64,000 bases of DNA from Megalobrama amblycephala (lineage: Eukaryota > Chordata > Actinopteri > Cypriniformes > Xenocyprididae), in the NCBI RefSeq assembly GCF_018812025.1, contig NC_063051.1:2418501-2482500 (forward strand), given 5' to 3'. The position numbers and the translations under genes were made by a program. Below are positions 12,051 to 58,510 of the stretch, in pieces; position 1 is the first letter of the stretch, and the number at the start of each line of letters is the position of its first letter. Under the pieces are notes generated by a model that did no database searches, had not been told where the DNA came from, and saw only the letters and a program-made list of their open reading frames with translations.

Positions 12051-12170
12051 AAATAAAAAATAAAAATTTAAAAATAATATATATATACACACACACGCAC
12101 ACATAAAAAAAGTAAATTAAAATTTTAAAATAAATATTTTTTAAATATGAAACCATGAGCGAATCACTGA
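11733..12170. repeat. GT/CA/TA microsatellites inside an inverted repeat
   Basis: (GT)n at about 11738-11780, (CA)n then (TA)n at 11863-11926, (GT)n then (TA)n at 11981-12046. The arms TGAAACCATGAATGAGTCAC (from about 11832) and ATGATTCAGTGACTCACTCA (from about 11924) are inverted copies around the TA tract. A third copy (GAAACCATGAGCGAATCACT) follows at about 12148. The unit looks like an amplified fold-back sequence. Confidence 0.85.
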
Positions 12171-12373
12171 ATCATTCATTTATGCAGATTCATTCAGTAA
12201 TAAACATTAAGAACACTTACAGTACTTTTTGTCCATATAGCCCAGAATCGTAGCTTAATATTTGATTTTCAGGAGCATTTTTACCTTTATAAAGGGAATT
12301 CATTCAAAAATACAGATTAATTCATGTATGTATTTTTTTTTTGTCAAATTCTCACATTTTAATCAATAAATTC

Positions 12374-15032
12374 AATCAGAATTGCGTTATAAAGTCAAAA
12401 TTGCGAGTTATAAAGTCAGAATTGTGTTATAAAGTCAAAATTGCGAGTTATAAAGTCAAAATTGCGAGATATAAAGTCAAAATTGTGAGTTATAAAGTCA
12501 GAATTGCGTTATAAATTCAAAATTGCGAGTTATAAAGTCAAAATTGCGAGTTATAAAGTCAAAATTGTGTTATAAAGTCAAAATTGCGAGTTATAAAGTC
12601 AAAATTGTGTTATAAAGTCAAAATTGCGAGTTATAAAGTCAAAATTGTGAGTTATAAAGTCAGAATTGTGTTATAAAGTCAAAATTGCGAGTTATAAAGT
12701 CAAAATTGTGAGTTATAAAGTCAGAATTGCGTTATAAAGTCAGAATTGTGTTATAAAGTCAAAATTGCGAGTTATAAAGTCAGAATTGCGTTATAAAGTC
12801 AGAATTGCGTTATAAAGTCAAAATTGCGAGCTATAAAGTCAAAATTGCGAGTTATAAAGTCAAAATTGTGAGTTATAAAGTCAAAATTGTGTTATAAAGT
12901 CAGAATTGTGTTATAAATTCAAAATTGCGAGTTATAAAGTCAAAATTGCGAGTTATAAAGTCAAAATTGTGTATAAAGTCAAATTGCGAGTTATAAAGTC
13001 AAAATTGCGAGTTATAAAGTCAAAATTGCGAGATATAAAGTCAAAATTGCGTTATAAAGTCAAAATTGCGTTATAAAGTCAGAATTGTGTTATAAATTCA
13101 AAGTTGCGAGTTATAAATTCAGAATTGCGTTATAAAGTCAGAATTGCTTTATAAAGTCAGAATTGTGTTATAAAGTCAAAATTGCGAGTTATAAAGTCAA
13201 AATTGTGTTATAAAGTCAAAATTGCGTTATAAAGTCAGAATTGTGTTATAAATTCAAAATTGCGAGTTATAAAGTCAAAATTGCGTTATAAAGTCAGAAT
13301 TGTGTTATAAAGTCAAAATTGCGAGTTATAAAGTCAGAATTGTGTTATAAAGTCAAAATTGCGAGTTATAAAGTCAAAATTGTGTTATAAAGTCAAAATT
13401 GCGAGCTATAAAGTCAAAATTGCGAGTTATAAAGTCAAAATTGTGAGTTATAAAGTCAAATTGTGTTATAAAGTCAGAATTGTGTTATAAATTCAAAATT
13501 GCGAGTTATAAATTCAAAATTGCGAGTTATAAAGTCAAAATTGCGAGTTATAAAGTCAAAATTGCGAGTTATAAAGTCAAAATTGCGAGATATAAAGTCA
13601 AAATTGCGTTATAAAGTCAAAATTGCGTTATAAAGTCAGAATTGTGTTATAAATTCAAAGTTGCGAGTTATAAATTCAGAATTGCGTTATAAAGTCAGAA
13701 TTGCTTTATAAAGTCAGAATTGTGTTATAAAGTCAAAATTGCGAGTTATAAAGTCAAAATTGTGTTATAAAGTCAAAATTGTGTTATAAAGTCAAAATTG
13801 CGTTATAAAGTCAGAATTGTGTTATAAATTCAAAATTGCGAGTTATAAAGTCAAAATTGCGTTATAAAGTCAGAATTGTGTTATAAAGTCAAAATTGCGA
13901 GTTATAAAGTCAGAATTGTGTTATAAAGTCAAAATTGCGAGTTATAAAGTCAAAATTGCGAGTTATAAAGTCAAAATTGTGTTATAAAGTCAAAATTGCG
14001 AGATATAAAGTCAAAATTGCGTTATAAAGTCAAAATTGCATTATAAAGTCAGAATTGTGTTATAAATTCAAAATTGCGAGTTATAAATTCAGAATTGCGT
14101 TATAAAGTCAGAATTGTGTTATAAAGTCAGAATTGCGAGTTATAAAGTCAGAATTGCTTTATAAAGTCAGAATTGTGTTATAAAGTCAAAATTGCGAGTT
14201 ATAAAGTCAAAATTGTGTTATAAAGTCAAAATTGCGAGTTATAAAGTCAAAATTGTGTTACAAAGTCAAAATTGCGAGATATAAAGTCAAAATTGCGAGA
14301 TATAAAGTCAAAATTGTGAGTTATAAAGTCAGAATTGCGTTATAAAGTCAGAATTGTGTTATAAAGTCAAAATTGCGAGTTATAAAGTCAAAATTGTGTT
14401 ATAAAGTCAAAATTGCGTTATAAAGTCAGAATTGTGTTATAAAGTCAAAATTGCGAGTTATAAAGTCAAAATTGCGTTATAAAGTCAAAATTGCGTTATA
14501 AAGTCAAAATTGTGAGTTATAAAGTCAGAATTGCTTTATAAAGTCAGAATTGTGTTATAAAGTCAAAATTGCGAGTTATAAAGTCAAAATTGTGTTATAA
14601 AGTCAAAATTGCGTTATAAAGTCAGAATTGCGTTATAAAGTCAAAATTGTGTTATAAAGTCAGAATTGCGAGTTATAAATTCAAAATTGCGAGTTATAAA
14701 TTCAAAATTGCGAGTTATAAAGTCAAAATTGTGTTATAAAGTCAAAATTGCGAGTTATAAAGTCAAAATTGTGTTATAAAGTCAAAATTGTGAGTTATAA
14801 AGTCAAAATTGCGAGTTATAAAGTCAGAATTGCGTTATAAAGTCAGAATTGTGTTATAAATTCAAAATTGCGAGTTATAAATTCAAAATTGCGAGTTATA
14901 AAGTCAAAATTGCGAGTTATAAAGTCACAATTGTGTTATAAAGTCAAAATTGCAAGTTATAAAGTCAGAATTGCGAGTTATAAATTCAAAATTGCGAGTT
15001 ATAAAGTCAGAATTGCGAGTTATAAAGTCAAG
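12374..15032 (+). repeat. Satellite array 2: TATAAAGTCAAAATTG unit
   Basis: About 135 tandem copies of the same 19/21-bp satellite as array 1, but here the dominant core is TCAAAATTG with frequent TTGTG and TTGCGAG endings. Variant markers such as GAGCTATAAAG recur about 575 bp apart (12826 and 13401), and the AAGTTGCGAG marker recurs 557 bp apart (13101 and 13658). This shows higher-order duplication inside the array. Confidence 0.97.
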
Positions 15033-16230
15033 TTTTATTTTTGAAAGAACACTTTAAGTACTTCAATATACCACAGCAAATGTTACTAGCCTTATTAACA
15101 AAACCAAACATTACTAAAGGCAAGTGATAGTCAGTAATAAAATCAGAACAAACTTGTTTCTCTTCTGTGTTGTCTTGCTCTTGAACTCGCTAAACATGCA
15201 AATGATAAACTTAAACTCTATAATGGTTAAACTTTGCAATTAATCTGCAAATCCCATGCATTCCGAACCCTAGGGCCTGATCCGTACGGATCAACTACGA
15301 TCCGTCACACCTCTAATATCATCCGGCATCATAGTTTAACATAGTTTAGGATATTGTGTTGTCAGCTTCTGGTGCGTCTGTTTCTCATGCACGTCTTTTC
15401 ATTAGCGGCGAGTTACAGGAGTCTGTCTTATCTCTGTTCGCTTCTACAGTTTCCCTGAGGAGTTCTTGACTGACAGCGGCCCGACCCGACCGGGATGTAA
15501 CATTTCTTTATTAACTTGTTCCAAGTGAAGCATGTGTGTGTGTGCGTCAAGTAATGTAATTACTTCCCTTCTTATTAGATCAGCGGCTGCTCTTGTGCGC
15601 GTCTCTAATGTTGTTAAGTGCTGAAAACAGCCGGCGTTCAGCCCGAGAGTATCTGCTGCCTCCAAACAAGATCGCCGCTGTTGACACATCACACGTTCAC
15701 ACGAGCGTTAACCTGCGCTAACCCAACCCCGTTGACATTTACGAGTGTTTGTCCTCTGTGGAACGAGTGCTGTATGATATCTGACTGATGTAGATTAGAT
15801 ATGAACCTCTTGTGAATATCCCATCATCCTGAGTGTTTGTTAGTGGACGACATCATGAACGAGATGCTTTACTAATCTGCTCTCAATCATCTGTGGTGAT
15901 GAAATACACTGATTAGATCAGACATAACCTGTGTGATCCACTTTATTTTCTTCCAAATTGTTCCCAATTGGCGAGTGAGTGAGGAAGGATTGTGTTTGAC
16001 AAAAATTTGCATATGCTCCTTGAGCAGGTGATGATGTCGTTGGTCCACTTTCTCCAGAGAAAAAGAGTATGTGGATGAGTTCAGAGCTGCAGTGATGTCA
16101 TGGGGTCACGGGGTCAGACGGGATAATGACTCAGATATTGGAGTTGATTCTTTGTTCTATATGTGCGAGATATTTTTGTCTTGGTTGAATGTTTTCGTAT
16201 TGGCTGCGGTTTGTGTGACCCATCAGCAGA
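15033..16230. other. Low-repeat non-coding stretch, possible conserved element near 15350-15720
   Basis: Ordinary-complexity sequence. The section at 15350-15720 is GC-balanced and non-repetitive. The open frames on either strand show no recognisable domain. A regulatory role is possible but unsupported. Confidence 0.3.
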
Positions 16231-16233
16231 GGA

Positions 16234-16234
<1 letters not shown>

Positions 16235-16264
<30 letters not shown>

Positions 16265-16314
16265 CTTTGATGCTGTTGTCTTCTCAGCACACCTGCACTC
16301 TCACTGATGAGTAC

Positions 16315-16345
<31 letters not shown>
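16235..16345. repeat. Facing (GT)n and (CA)n microsatellites
   Basis: (GT)13 or so at about 16238-16264 and (CA)13 or so at about 16319-16345, separated by about 55 bp. The two runs are complementary and could form a hairpin in single-stranded nucleic acid. Confidence 0.9.
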
Positions 16346-16536
16346 GTCTCAGATAGGGCTGTGTGATATTGACAGAAAGTGATATCATTTCTGTTATTTT
16401 GCCATTGCACGATAATTAGGTGATATATTAGTGAGTGTGTTTTTGTGTGCATTGGCTGGTTTAGGCCTGTCATGTCAGCTGACTCCTAAAGCTTTTCATA
16501 TTCTGTGCAGTGTTTAGTTCAAATGATCTTTTCCAT

Positions 16537-17321
16537 TAAAGGATTAGTTCACTTCAGAATTCAAATTTCCTGATAATTTACTCACCCTCATGTCATCCAA
16601 GATGTTCATGTCTTTCTTTCTACAGTCGAAAAGAAATGAAGGTTTTTGAGGAAAACATTCCAGGATTTTTCTCCATATAGTGGACTTCACTGGGGTTCAA
16701 CGGGTTGAAGGTTTCAGTGCAGCTTCAAAGAGCTCTACATGATCCCAGACGAGGAAGTAAGAGTCTTATCTAGAGAAACCATCAGACATTTTCTAAAAAA
16801 ATAAAAATTATTTACTTTTTTATCCACAAATGCTCGTCTTGCAGTGCTCTGAGATGCGCCACGCATTACGTAATCATGTTGGAAAGGTCACGCGTGACAT
16901 CTTTTTCATTGATTTACCATCTTTTTTGTGTTTAAATGCCGTTTGACTGGCACATTCTCTTTGTAGACACTGGATCGGTACTTTCACCTATGTCATGCAT
17001 GACCTTTCCAACATGATTACGTAATGCGTGGCGCATCACGCATTTGTGGGTAAAAAGTATATAATTTTTATTTATTTTTTAGAAAATGGGCGATGGTTTC
17101 TCTAGATAAGACTCTTATTCCTCGTCTGGGATCATGTAGAGCTCTTTGAAGCTGCACTGAAACTGACATTTGGACCTTCAACCCGAGAAAAATCCTGGAA
17201 TGTTTTCCTCAAAAACCTTAATTTCCTTTTGGCTGAAGAAAGAAAGACATGAACATCTTGGATGACATGAGGTTGAGTAAATTATCAGGAGATTTTAATT
17301 CTGAAGTGAACTAATCCTTTA
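16537..17321. mobile_element. 785-bp near-perfect palindromic MITE
   Basis: Terminal inverted repeats TAAAGGATTAGTTCACTTCA and TGAAGTGAACTAATCCTTTA with TA borders. The arms stay complementary for most of the element: CATCCAAGATGTTCATGTCT faces GACATGAACATCTTGGATGA, and GCATTACGTAATCATGTTGG faces CCAACATGATTACGTAATGC. The centre (about 16900-16990) is unpaired. No transposase frame. These ends are typical of an abundant cyprinid non-autonomous family. Confidence 0.93.
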
Positions 17322-17343
17322 CAGCAGTGATATTTGATTTTCA

Positions 17344-18135
17344 CAACCTGGTCTCATAGGAGAGACGTACCAGTGGGCACGTTTTCGCGAGACACAAAAT
17401 TACGTACCGACGAGTACGTCTCGCTGCAGTTTCCGACAGAAACGAACGCTAGAGGCCGGTAAAACGTCGATAAGCGCTTTTGCTCATTTTCACGCACGGT
17501 TTCAACGACGGCCGGGGTCGGATTATGGATTCGTAAAGACTCGTTTTGGCGTTTCCTCGCGCAATATCATGTCACGACTTCAAAACGCATCTGACCAGAG
17601 TGCCCGATTTGTAAACGAACGTACTTTGGACTTTCCGGCTCTACGCGTTTCGCTTTTTTTTGGCTGTAACCAAGCTTGCTCGGTAGCTCAGCCGATACGG
17701 AGTTGGGCTTACGGCGAGGAGTCGACTCCCCCTGCCTGGGTACGAATCCCGTGAAAGGCGACTGGCGGCAAAAAAAAGGAAAAAAGAGAGCTCAAAGAGA
17801 GATCTAAACGAGCTGAAAAACGGACGCTTCTTACGTCACGTTTGCTTTTGTTAACACTATCGGGTAGGTTTAGGCGTAGTGTCGGTGGGAAGTTATTTTA
17901 AAACGCAACGGAGCGCAAATGTCAAATCGAGAACCGTACCGCATTCACGTACATAAAAACGTACCGCATTCACCCTATTATCTGCTCCGGCAAAAAAAAA
18001 AAAAAAAAAAAGAACACGCTTTTGGCGCCGCTAAATGGACATTTCAGAGCGAAACTGCAGCAATATGTACTCATTTGTACGTATTTCGCGACTCGCGAAA
18101 ACGTGCCCACAGGTTTTCGTCATGAGACCAGGTTG
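17344..18135. mobile_element. Fold-back element (ACCTGGTCTCAT ends) carrying a tRNA-like module
   Basis: Left end AACCTGGTCTCATAGGAG and right end CATGAGACCAGGTT are inverted copies. Sub-terminal arms also match inverted: GGGCACGTTTTCGCGAG at about 17375 against CTCGCGAAAACGTGCCC at about 18093, then GTACGTCTCGCTGCAGTTTC against GAAACTGCAGCAATATGTAC. The arms are CpG-rich, unlike the AT-rich surroundings. The interior holds a degenerate tRNA-like segment (17677-17756) and A-rich tracts at about 17770 and 17992-18012. No transposase frame. Confidence 0.85.
17677..17756 (+). pseudogene. tRNA-derived module (degenerate)
   Basis: Contains a box-A-like TAGCTCAGCCGATACGG (from 17684) and a box-B-like GGGTACGAATCCC (17738-17750), spaced as in a tRNA internal promoter. 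The acceptor ends do not pair convincingly and the anticodon arm is unclear, so this is not a functional tRNA. It is best read as the 5' part of a SINE, or a captured tRNA fragment, inside the surrounding fold-back element; an A-rich stretch starts at 17769. Confidence 0.65.
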
Positions 18136-18461
18136 GATTTTCAGGGGCAATAATTGCCTTTATAAGGGGAGTTTATTTCTAAATTATCATATTTTGTCAA
18201 TGTTTTACATTCAATCAATTATATATATATATATAAATTTTAAAATCTGAAACTAATAGGTTGGCGCAAGTCCCGATCTTAATGAGTGAGTCATTGAATC
18301 ATTCACTCATATGCAGGGCTCCAGACTGCGACAAAATTGTCACGTTTTGTGACTTTTTTCTTGCCTGTGCGGCTAATTTGTTTTTTGTTGCACTGGTGTG
18401 ACCACCACACTGCCCAGCTGATATAAACTGGCATTTCTGTTGCGTATGAAAAACGTCAAAT

Positions 18462-18640
18462 GGTCGGCGCTGATAGCCTCGTGGGCAGCTCGCCGACATA
18501 TAGCGCCGTTGCGCTTTGGGCGACCCGAGTTTGAGTCCCGTCTTGCTGACCTTTCCCAATCCCCTCCCACCTCACTTCCTGTCCACTCTATACTATCCTA
18601 ATCATAATAAAGGCAAAAATTGCCAAAAAAACAAACAAAA
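18462..18640 (+). mobile_element. tRNA-derived SINE
   Basis: A box-A-like TAGCCTCGTGGGCAG lies at 18474 and a box-B-like CGAGTTTGAGTCCC at about 18526-18539. A unique body follows (CTTTCCCAATCCCCTCCCAC, CACTTCCTGTCCACTCT), with a tail AATAAAGGCAAAAATTGCC and A-rich end. The order of tRNA-like head, body and short simple tail is that of vertebrate tRNA-SINEs, and this body and tail resemble an abundant cyprinid SINE. Confidence 0.82.
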
Positions 18641-19660
18641 GTCAAATGGAAAAACAAAACGAAAGTGGAACGAGACCACGCTTCTCGTTTGAGCTGCGCT
18701 TCGCGGACCGCTTATCAGCTCGGAGCAATAATAGACAAAGTTAAAGGTTAAAGATTCTTCATGGAAACTTCGATACCAATAGAGAACCTTTATATGTAAG
18801 AGTGCACTCAATGCGAGGTGTGATTTTGTTTGTTTTTTACTCCATGTCACATCATTTGCACAACAATTACAATATTATCGTTAATCACACACTAGTCTTA
18901 CTTTTTATTGTGGTCTACCAAGTGTGTGACGGTAGGAAGTTTAACACTAATGCTTCTGTAAGTTTCTGATATCACAAACTGATTTACGCATGAGTGACGT
19001 CTGTGATAGAGTTCAGAGTAAAGTGTGTGAAAGCTTGTGATGTTCCTGGTAAATATTAGATGGTAATGAATGAATACAATAACGAGCATGTGTGTAATCA
19101 ATCTCTCTCGTGTCCTGAACGTCACCTTTATGTGACCAATTCAAACATGTGTGTCGTTGTGTCAGTCTTGGGCTAGAAATGGAAAACACGCATCATTCAC
19201 CTGCTCTGTTTTCTGTTGTTCTCCTCTGGAGGAGAAGCGTGTTCTGAGATGTCTCAGCGATAAGCACAGGAAATGGTGAGGCTTGTTTGCGTGTGCGTGT
19301 GTTGATGGCGTCCGGTGGTGACAGGATGTGACAGTTGTGTGTGTGTGTGTGTGTGTAAGCTTTGCCCACTTCATGAGCGGAAAATTGCAGTGCAATAGAG
19401 ATGAACCTGGCATCTTCATTGTTGATGCGTAAAGCCCACTTTCCTCAGAACGTCTCCGCCTGCGGCACACTCTGCACTTGCTGATAAATGACTGTGGTAA
19501 ATCCCCAGACATATGGCAGAGAGATGCGCATTACCTTGCTGATGGGTTCATATAGAAGAATCTCAGCTTCCCCCATAAAACAAGCTCCATGTGTTGATGA
19601 GTTTCTGAGAGCATTGCAGGATGTTGTGGGAAGGTGTTTGTTGGTGTCTGTCATGTTTCA
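18641..19660. other. Unassigned non-coding DNA
   Basis: Ordinary-complexity sequence with one GT run at about 19336-19355. No gene recognised. Confidence 0.4.
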
Positions 19661-19712
19661 AGACCAGTCAAGTCTATATATATCTATATCTATCTATCTA
19701 TGTATCTATTTA

Positions 19713-19774
<62 letters not shown>

Positions 19775-19775
19775 T
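19660..19775. repeat. Compound ATCT/TA/CA microsatellite
   Basis: TATC-rich tract, then (TA)n at about 19715-19755, then (CA)n to 19774. It abuts a copy of the AAAATACAGTAAAAAT dispersed repeat. Confidence 0.95.
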
Positions 19776-20410
19776 TTTCTAAAATTGTTTTTGAAAGTCT
19801 CTTCTGCTCACAAAGGCTGCATTTATTTGATCAAAAATACAGTAAAAATTGTGAAATATTATTACAATGTAAATCAGCTGTTTTCTATGTGAATATATAG
19901 TAAAGTGTAATTTATATCCTGTGATCAAAGCTGAATTTTCAGCATCATTACTCCAGTCTTCAGTGTCACATGATCCTTCAGAAATCATTCTAATATGCTT
20001 CATTTATTTGATAAAAAATACAGTAAAAATAGTGAAATATTTTTACAGTGTAAATCAGCTGTTTTCTATGTGAATATATAGTAAAGTGTAATTTATATCC
20101 TGTGATCAAAGCTGAATTTTCAGCATCATTACTCCAGTCTTTTGTGTCACGTGATCCTTCAGAAATCATACTAATATGCTGATTTCCTGCTCAAGAAACA
20201 TTTATGATTATTATCAGTGTTGAAAACAGTTCATATTTTTATGGAAACTGTGATGCATTTAATTTTTTCAGGATTTTTGATGAATAGAAAGTTCAAAAGA
20301 ACAGCATTTATTTGAAATAGAATCTTTTGTAACATTATAAATGTCTTTACTGTCACTTTTGATCAATTTAATGCATCCTTGCTGAATAAAATTATTTCTT
20401 TCTTTCAAGC
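19776..20410 (+). repeat. AATACAGTAAAAATTGTGAA dispersed repeat, internally duplicated
   Basis: Two direct copies (about 19825-20000 and about 20010-20185) share AAAATACAGTAAAAAT, CAGCTGTTTTCTATGTGAAT, GCTGAATTTTCAGCATCATT and CACATGATCCTTCAGAAATC or close variants. The same family occurs at 33529-33783, 46258-46990, 58794-59577 (an inverted pair) and 61976-62310 (reverse orientation). Non-coding. Confidence 0.9.
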
Positions 20411-20548
20411 AAATTTTATTTCTTTTATCCGTGTATTTTTGGGCCAGCAGAAATCTCCCATATGAATTTGTTGATTTGTGAAAAAATAATTGCTAATGAA
20501 ATGAAATGATGTTGCAGCTCCTCTTTCCCAGTCTGTCAGTAACGCTCT

Positions 20549-20714
20549 GGGGTGCGTTTCGCCAAAAGCATCGTTAGCCAACAAACATCGCAAGTTCTGT
20601 CGTTACTTACATAGTTCAACGATTTGGTGTCTCCGAAACAATAGTTCAAACAAACATTCGCAAACTGCATCGTAAACTTGTGCGAGTTACATCGTTGTTC
20701 GGGAAACGCCCCCC
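20549..20714. mobile_element. Short MITE-like element with GGGG-CGTTTC ends
   Basis: The ends GGGGTGCGTTTCGCC and GTTCGGGAAACGCCCCC are inverted copies about 165 bp apart. The interior has repeated CATCG and AACATCG motifs and no open frame. Probably a short non-autonomous element. Confidence 0.6.
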
Positions 20715-20734
20715 TGTTTAGTTCCTCCTTCTGA

Positions 20735-20900
20735 AAAGCACAATGCGCTCTGATTGGTCAGCTGGAGCAGTGTGTTGTGATTGGTCAAGTGCTTTGAGCT
20801 TGTTTGGGAAATATCCCACCCCTTACCATAACCGCCAGTTTCAACACACTACTAACTAGCCCCGCCCCTTTATTCTGCATATGAATTATTTAAATGAGGA
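20735..20900. promoter_or_regulatory. CCAAT/GC-box cluster upstream of the first coding exon
   Basis: Two ATTGGTCA motifs (inverted CCAAT boxes, about 20753 and 20781) and a GC box CCCCGCCCC (about 20861) lie 260-410 bp upstream of the acceptor-like site of the first coding exon. The layout could serve as an internal promoter. It adjoins a mobile element, so the motifs may instead belong to repeat DNA. No transcription start can be shown. Confidence 0.25.
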
Positions 20901-21163
20901 AAACTGTGACGTGTTCTTTCCCGGAAGACACTCAAGACTACAATGGAGGCATTTCAGGGAATTCAGAAACAGTGACACTAATATAGAGAATAACACCTGC
21001 TGAAGGGACTTTGCAGAGCTTTCTCATGCTCAAACGGCAACATCACACACTAAAGATGTGAATTGCAGAATAGGTGCTTTTTAAATCATGTGAACGATCT
21101 GAACGTTTCTTCATTTTTCTCTTGCTTTGATCATATCGTAATACTCAATCTGTCTTCCTCCAG

Positions 21164-21278
21164 GTTCAGGATGAAGGGTGGAGGTTTGGCAGGGAGGTGC
21201 AGTCCCTGCTAGATTCATCATCATACTCCTCATCATCATCATCATCATCCTGCTCCACCTTTCCACCTGCAGCCCAAC
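21164..21278 (+). other. 5' UTR part of the first coding exon, with a short uORF
   Basis: A splice-acceptor-like CTGTCTTCCTCCAG ends at 21163, so the exon probably starts at 21164 and an upstream non-coding exon is expected. This UTR holds a 14-codon upstream open frame (ATG at 21171, TAG ending 21212), a TCATCA/ATC-rich tract (about 21216-21248) and a second acceptor-like CCACCTGCAG ending at 21272. Confidence 0.6.
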
Positions 21279-57183
<35,905 letters not shown>

Positions 57184-57709
57184 ATCCGTCCGATCCCAAG
57201 CGTCCGATGGAGGGCTGATTTAAGCGGTAGCAGTGCAGTTCATCCCCAGACTTGTTGCTCTGCAGGTTTTCCGATTTCGTTCCCATTCAGGAAGAGGTGA
57301 ACGTGATCCTGATGCTCCCTATGAGGATTTATGGGTCGTTATTTATTCCGTATTCACTTCATTCGGTGTCTGTCCAGCTCGATTATGGGTGCCAAAGTCT
57401 TCCGGCACTCCCGTAGCCCCTCCCACTCCATTCAGAGTGCGTCTGATTGGCCGATGGAGGTCAAATCAAAGCAGTAGCAGCCGTGCAATTCATCCCCAGA
57501 CTTTCGCTCCGATTTCGTGAAGACGCGGAGTTTCCGATGAACCCTCTCTGAACCCTGCGCAGGAATGGGAACCTCTGAAACGAGGAAGGAAATGATCTCA
57601 TTCAGGCTTCCCAGGTTAGATGTGTGGATTTTGCTTCTCTTTTTCACTTCCAGCCTCCGATCGGAGCGTTTATTCCACCTGCTTTCACATTCATGCTGTT
57701 GTACAGACG

Positions 57710-57715
57710 AATAAA
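57710..57715 (+). terminator. Proximal polyadenylation signal AATAAA
   Basis: Canonical hexamer in the 3' UTR, about 530 bp after the stop codon. Could give a short 3' UTR form. Confidence 0.5.
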
Positions 57716-58482
57716 CCTTCCCAGTGTCCCTGTGAGCGGCAGCGGCCCACCGCTCTCCTGTACAGTATTTATTTGTATATGTGCATAGAGCCACAGTTCT
57801 ATAAGATTATTTATTGTATTGCAGAGAGATGAAGTGACTTACGGAGCACAGATGAGTCGAGACGCGGCCTGTATTTAGTATTTTTGTATGACCAGATGAA
57901 GTATTTGAACGTCTAACTCACATTTCACACTATAAAATCAAAGGAACGGCCTATTTTGTTGATTATTTGAATGCATTTTAACCCCAAATGCAATTCCAAT
58001 TCAAATAATGTATCAAATTTGTGCTCAAAATGATGCAACAAATTGTCTTTCTTTTGAAGTGAAATATGACACAGACGAGTTTGAGCGTTCGATGAAGAAA
58101 AGTGCCCTTCGTATCCTGCACATGATGCTCACTATGAAGGGTCCGGAGCGATGGGAGGGTTATTATTTATTTCGTATGTTGGGTGCCAAAGTCTTCCGGA
58201 AAGATGGACCAATGAGGTTCCAGCGCCACTCTTGTAGCCCCTCCCGCTCCTCAACACTCGCCCCATTCGTGCGTCAGAGGAGGGCAAGAATGTAAATAAT
58301 CCCTGGAATGCGTTTCCTTCAGACGATGGAAATGATGTTCGGGGGCCAAAATCACTGACGGATTATAAAGGGCCACAAAAGTATTGTGTTCTGCTTCCAC
58401 GTCACGATAAAGGGAAAAGAGCATCACAACTACTGATTTTATAATTACTGGAATACACTGATCACTGTATTAACATATTTGC

Positions 58483-58488
58483 AATAAA
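58483..58488 (+). terminator. Distal polyadenylation signal AATAAA
   Basis: Canonical hexamer followed within 10-30 nt by a T/G-rich downstream element. The best-supported end of the transcript. Confidence 0.65.
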
Positions 58489-58510
58489 TTGTATATTTTG
58501 TTCAGTTTCT

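Larger units (their letters stand above)
57184..58510 (+). other. ppp1r16 (a or b): 3' UTR with two AATAAA signals and internal duplications
   Basis: Follows the TAG stop. AATAAA occurs at 57710-57715 and 58483-58488. The second has a T/G-rich stretch just downstream (GTATATTTTGTTCAGTTTC), so the main cleavage site is placed near 58500-58510. The block TTCATCCCCAGACTT occurs at 57239 and 57489. The block GGGTGCCAAAGTCTTCCGG occurs at 57387 and 58181, each followed by TAGCCCCTCCC. The exact 3' end is inferred. Confidence 0.7.

Noticed and set aside
17677..17756. Functional tRNA gene
   Set aside because: Internal promoter boxes are present but the acceptor stem does not pair and the anticodon arm is unclear.
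20735..20900. Confident promoter call
   Set aside because: CCAAT and GC-box motifs are present but adjoin a mobile element, and the acceptor-like site at 21163 implies an upstream first exon; kept only as a low-confidence regulatory entry.
58008..58295. 95-codon frame in the 3' UTR
   Set aside because: No recognisable motif, lies between the stop codon and the distal poly(A) signal, and overlaps duplicated UTR blocks.
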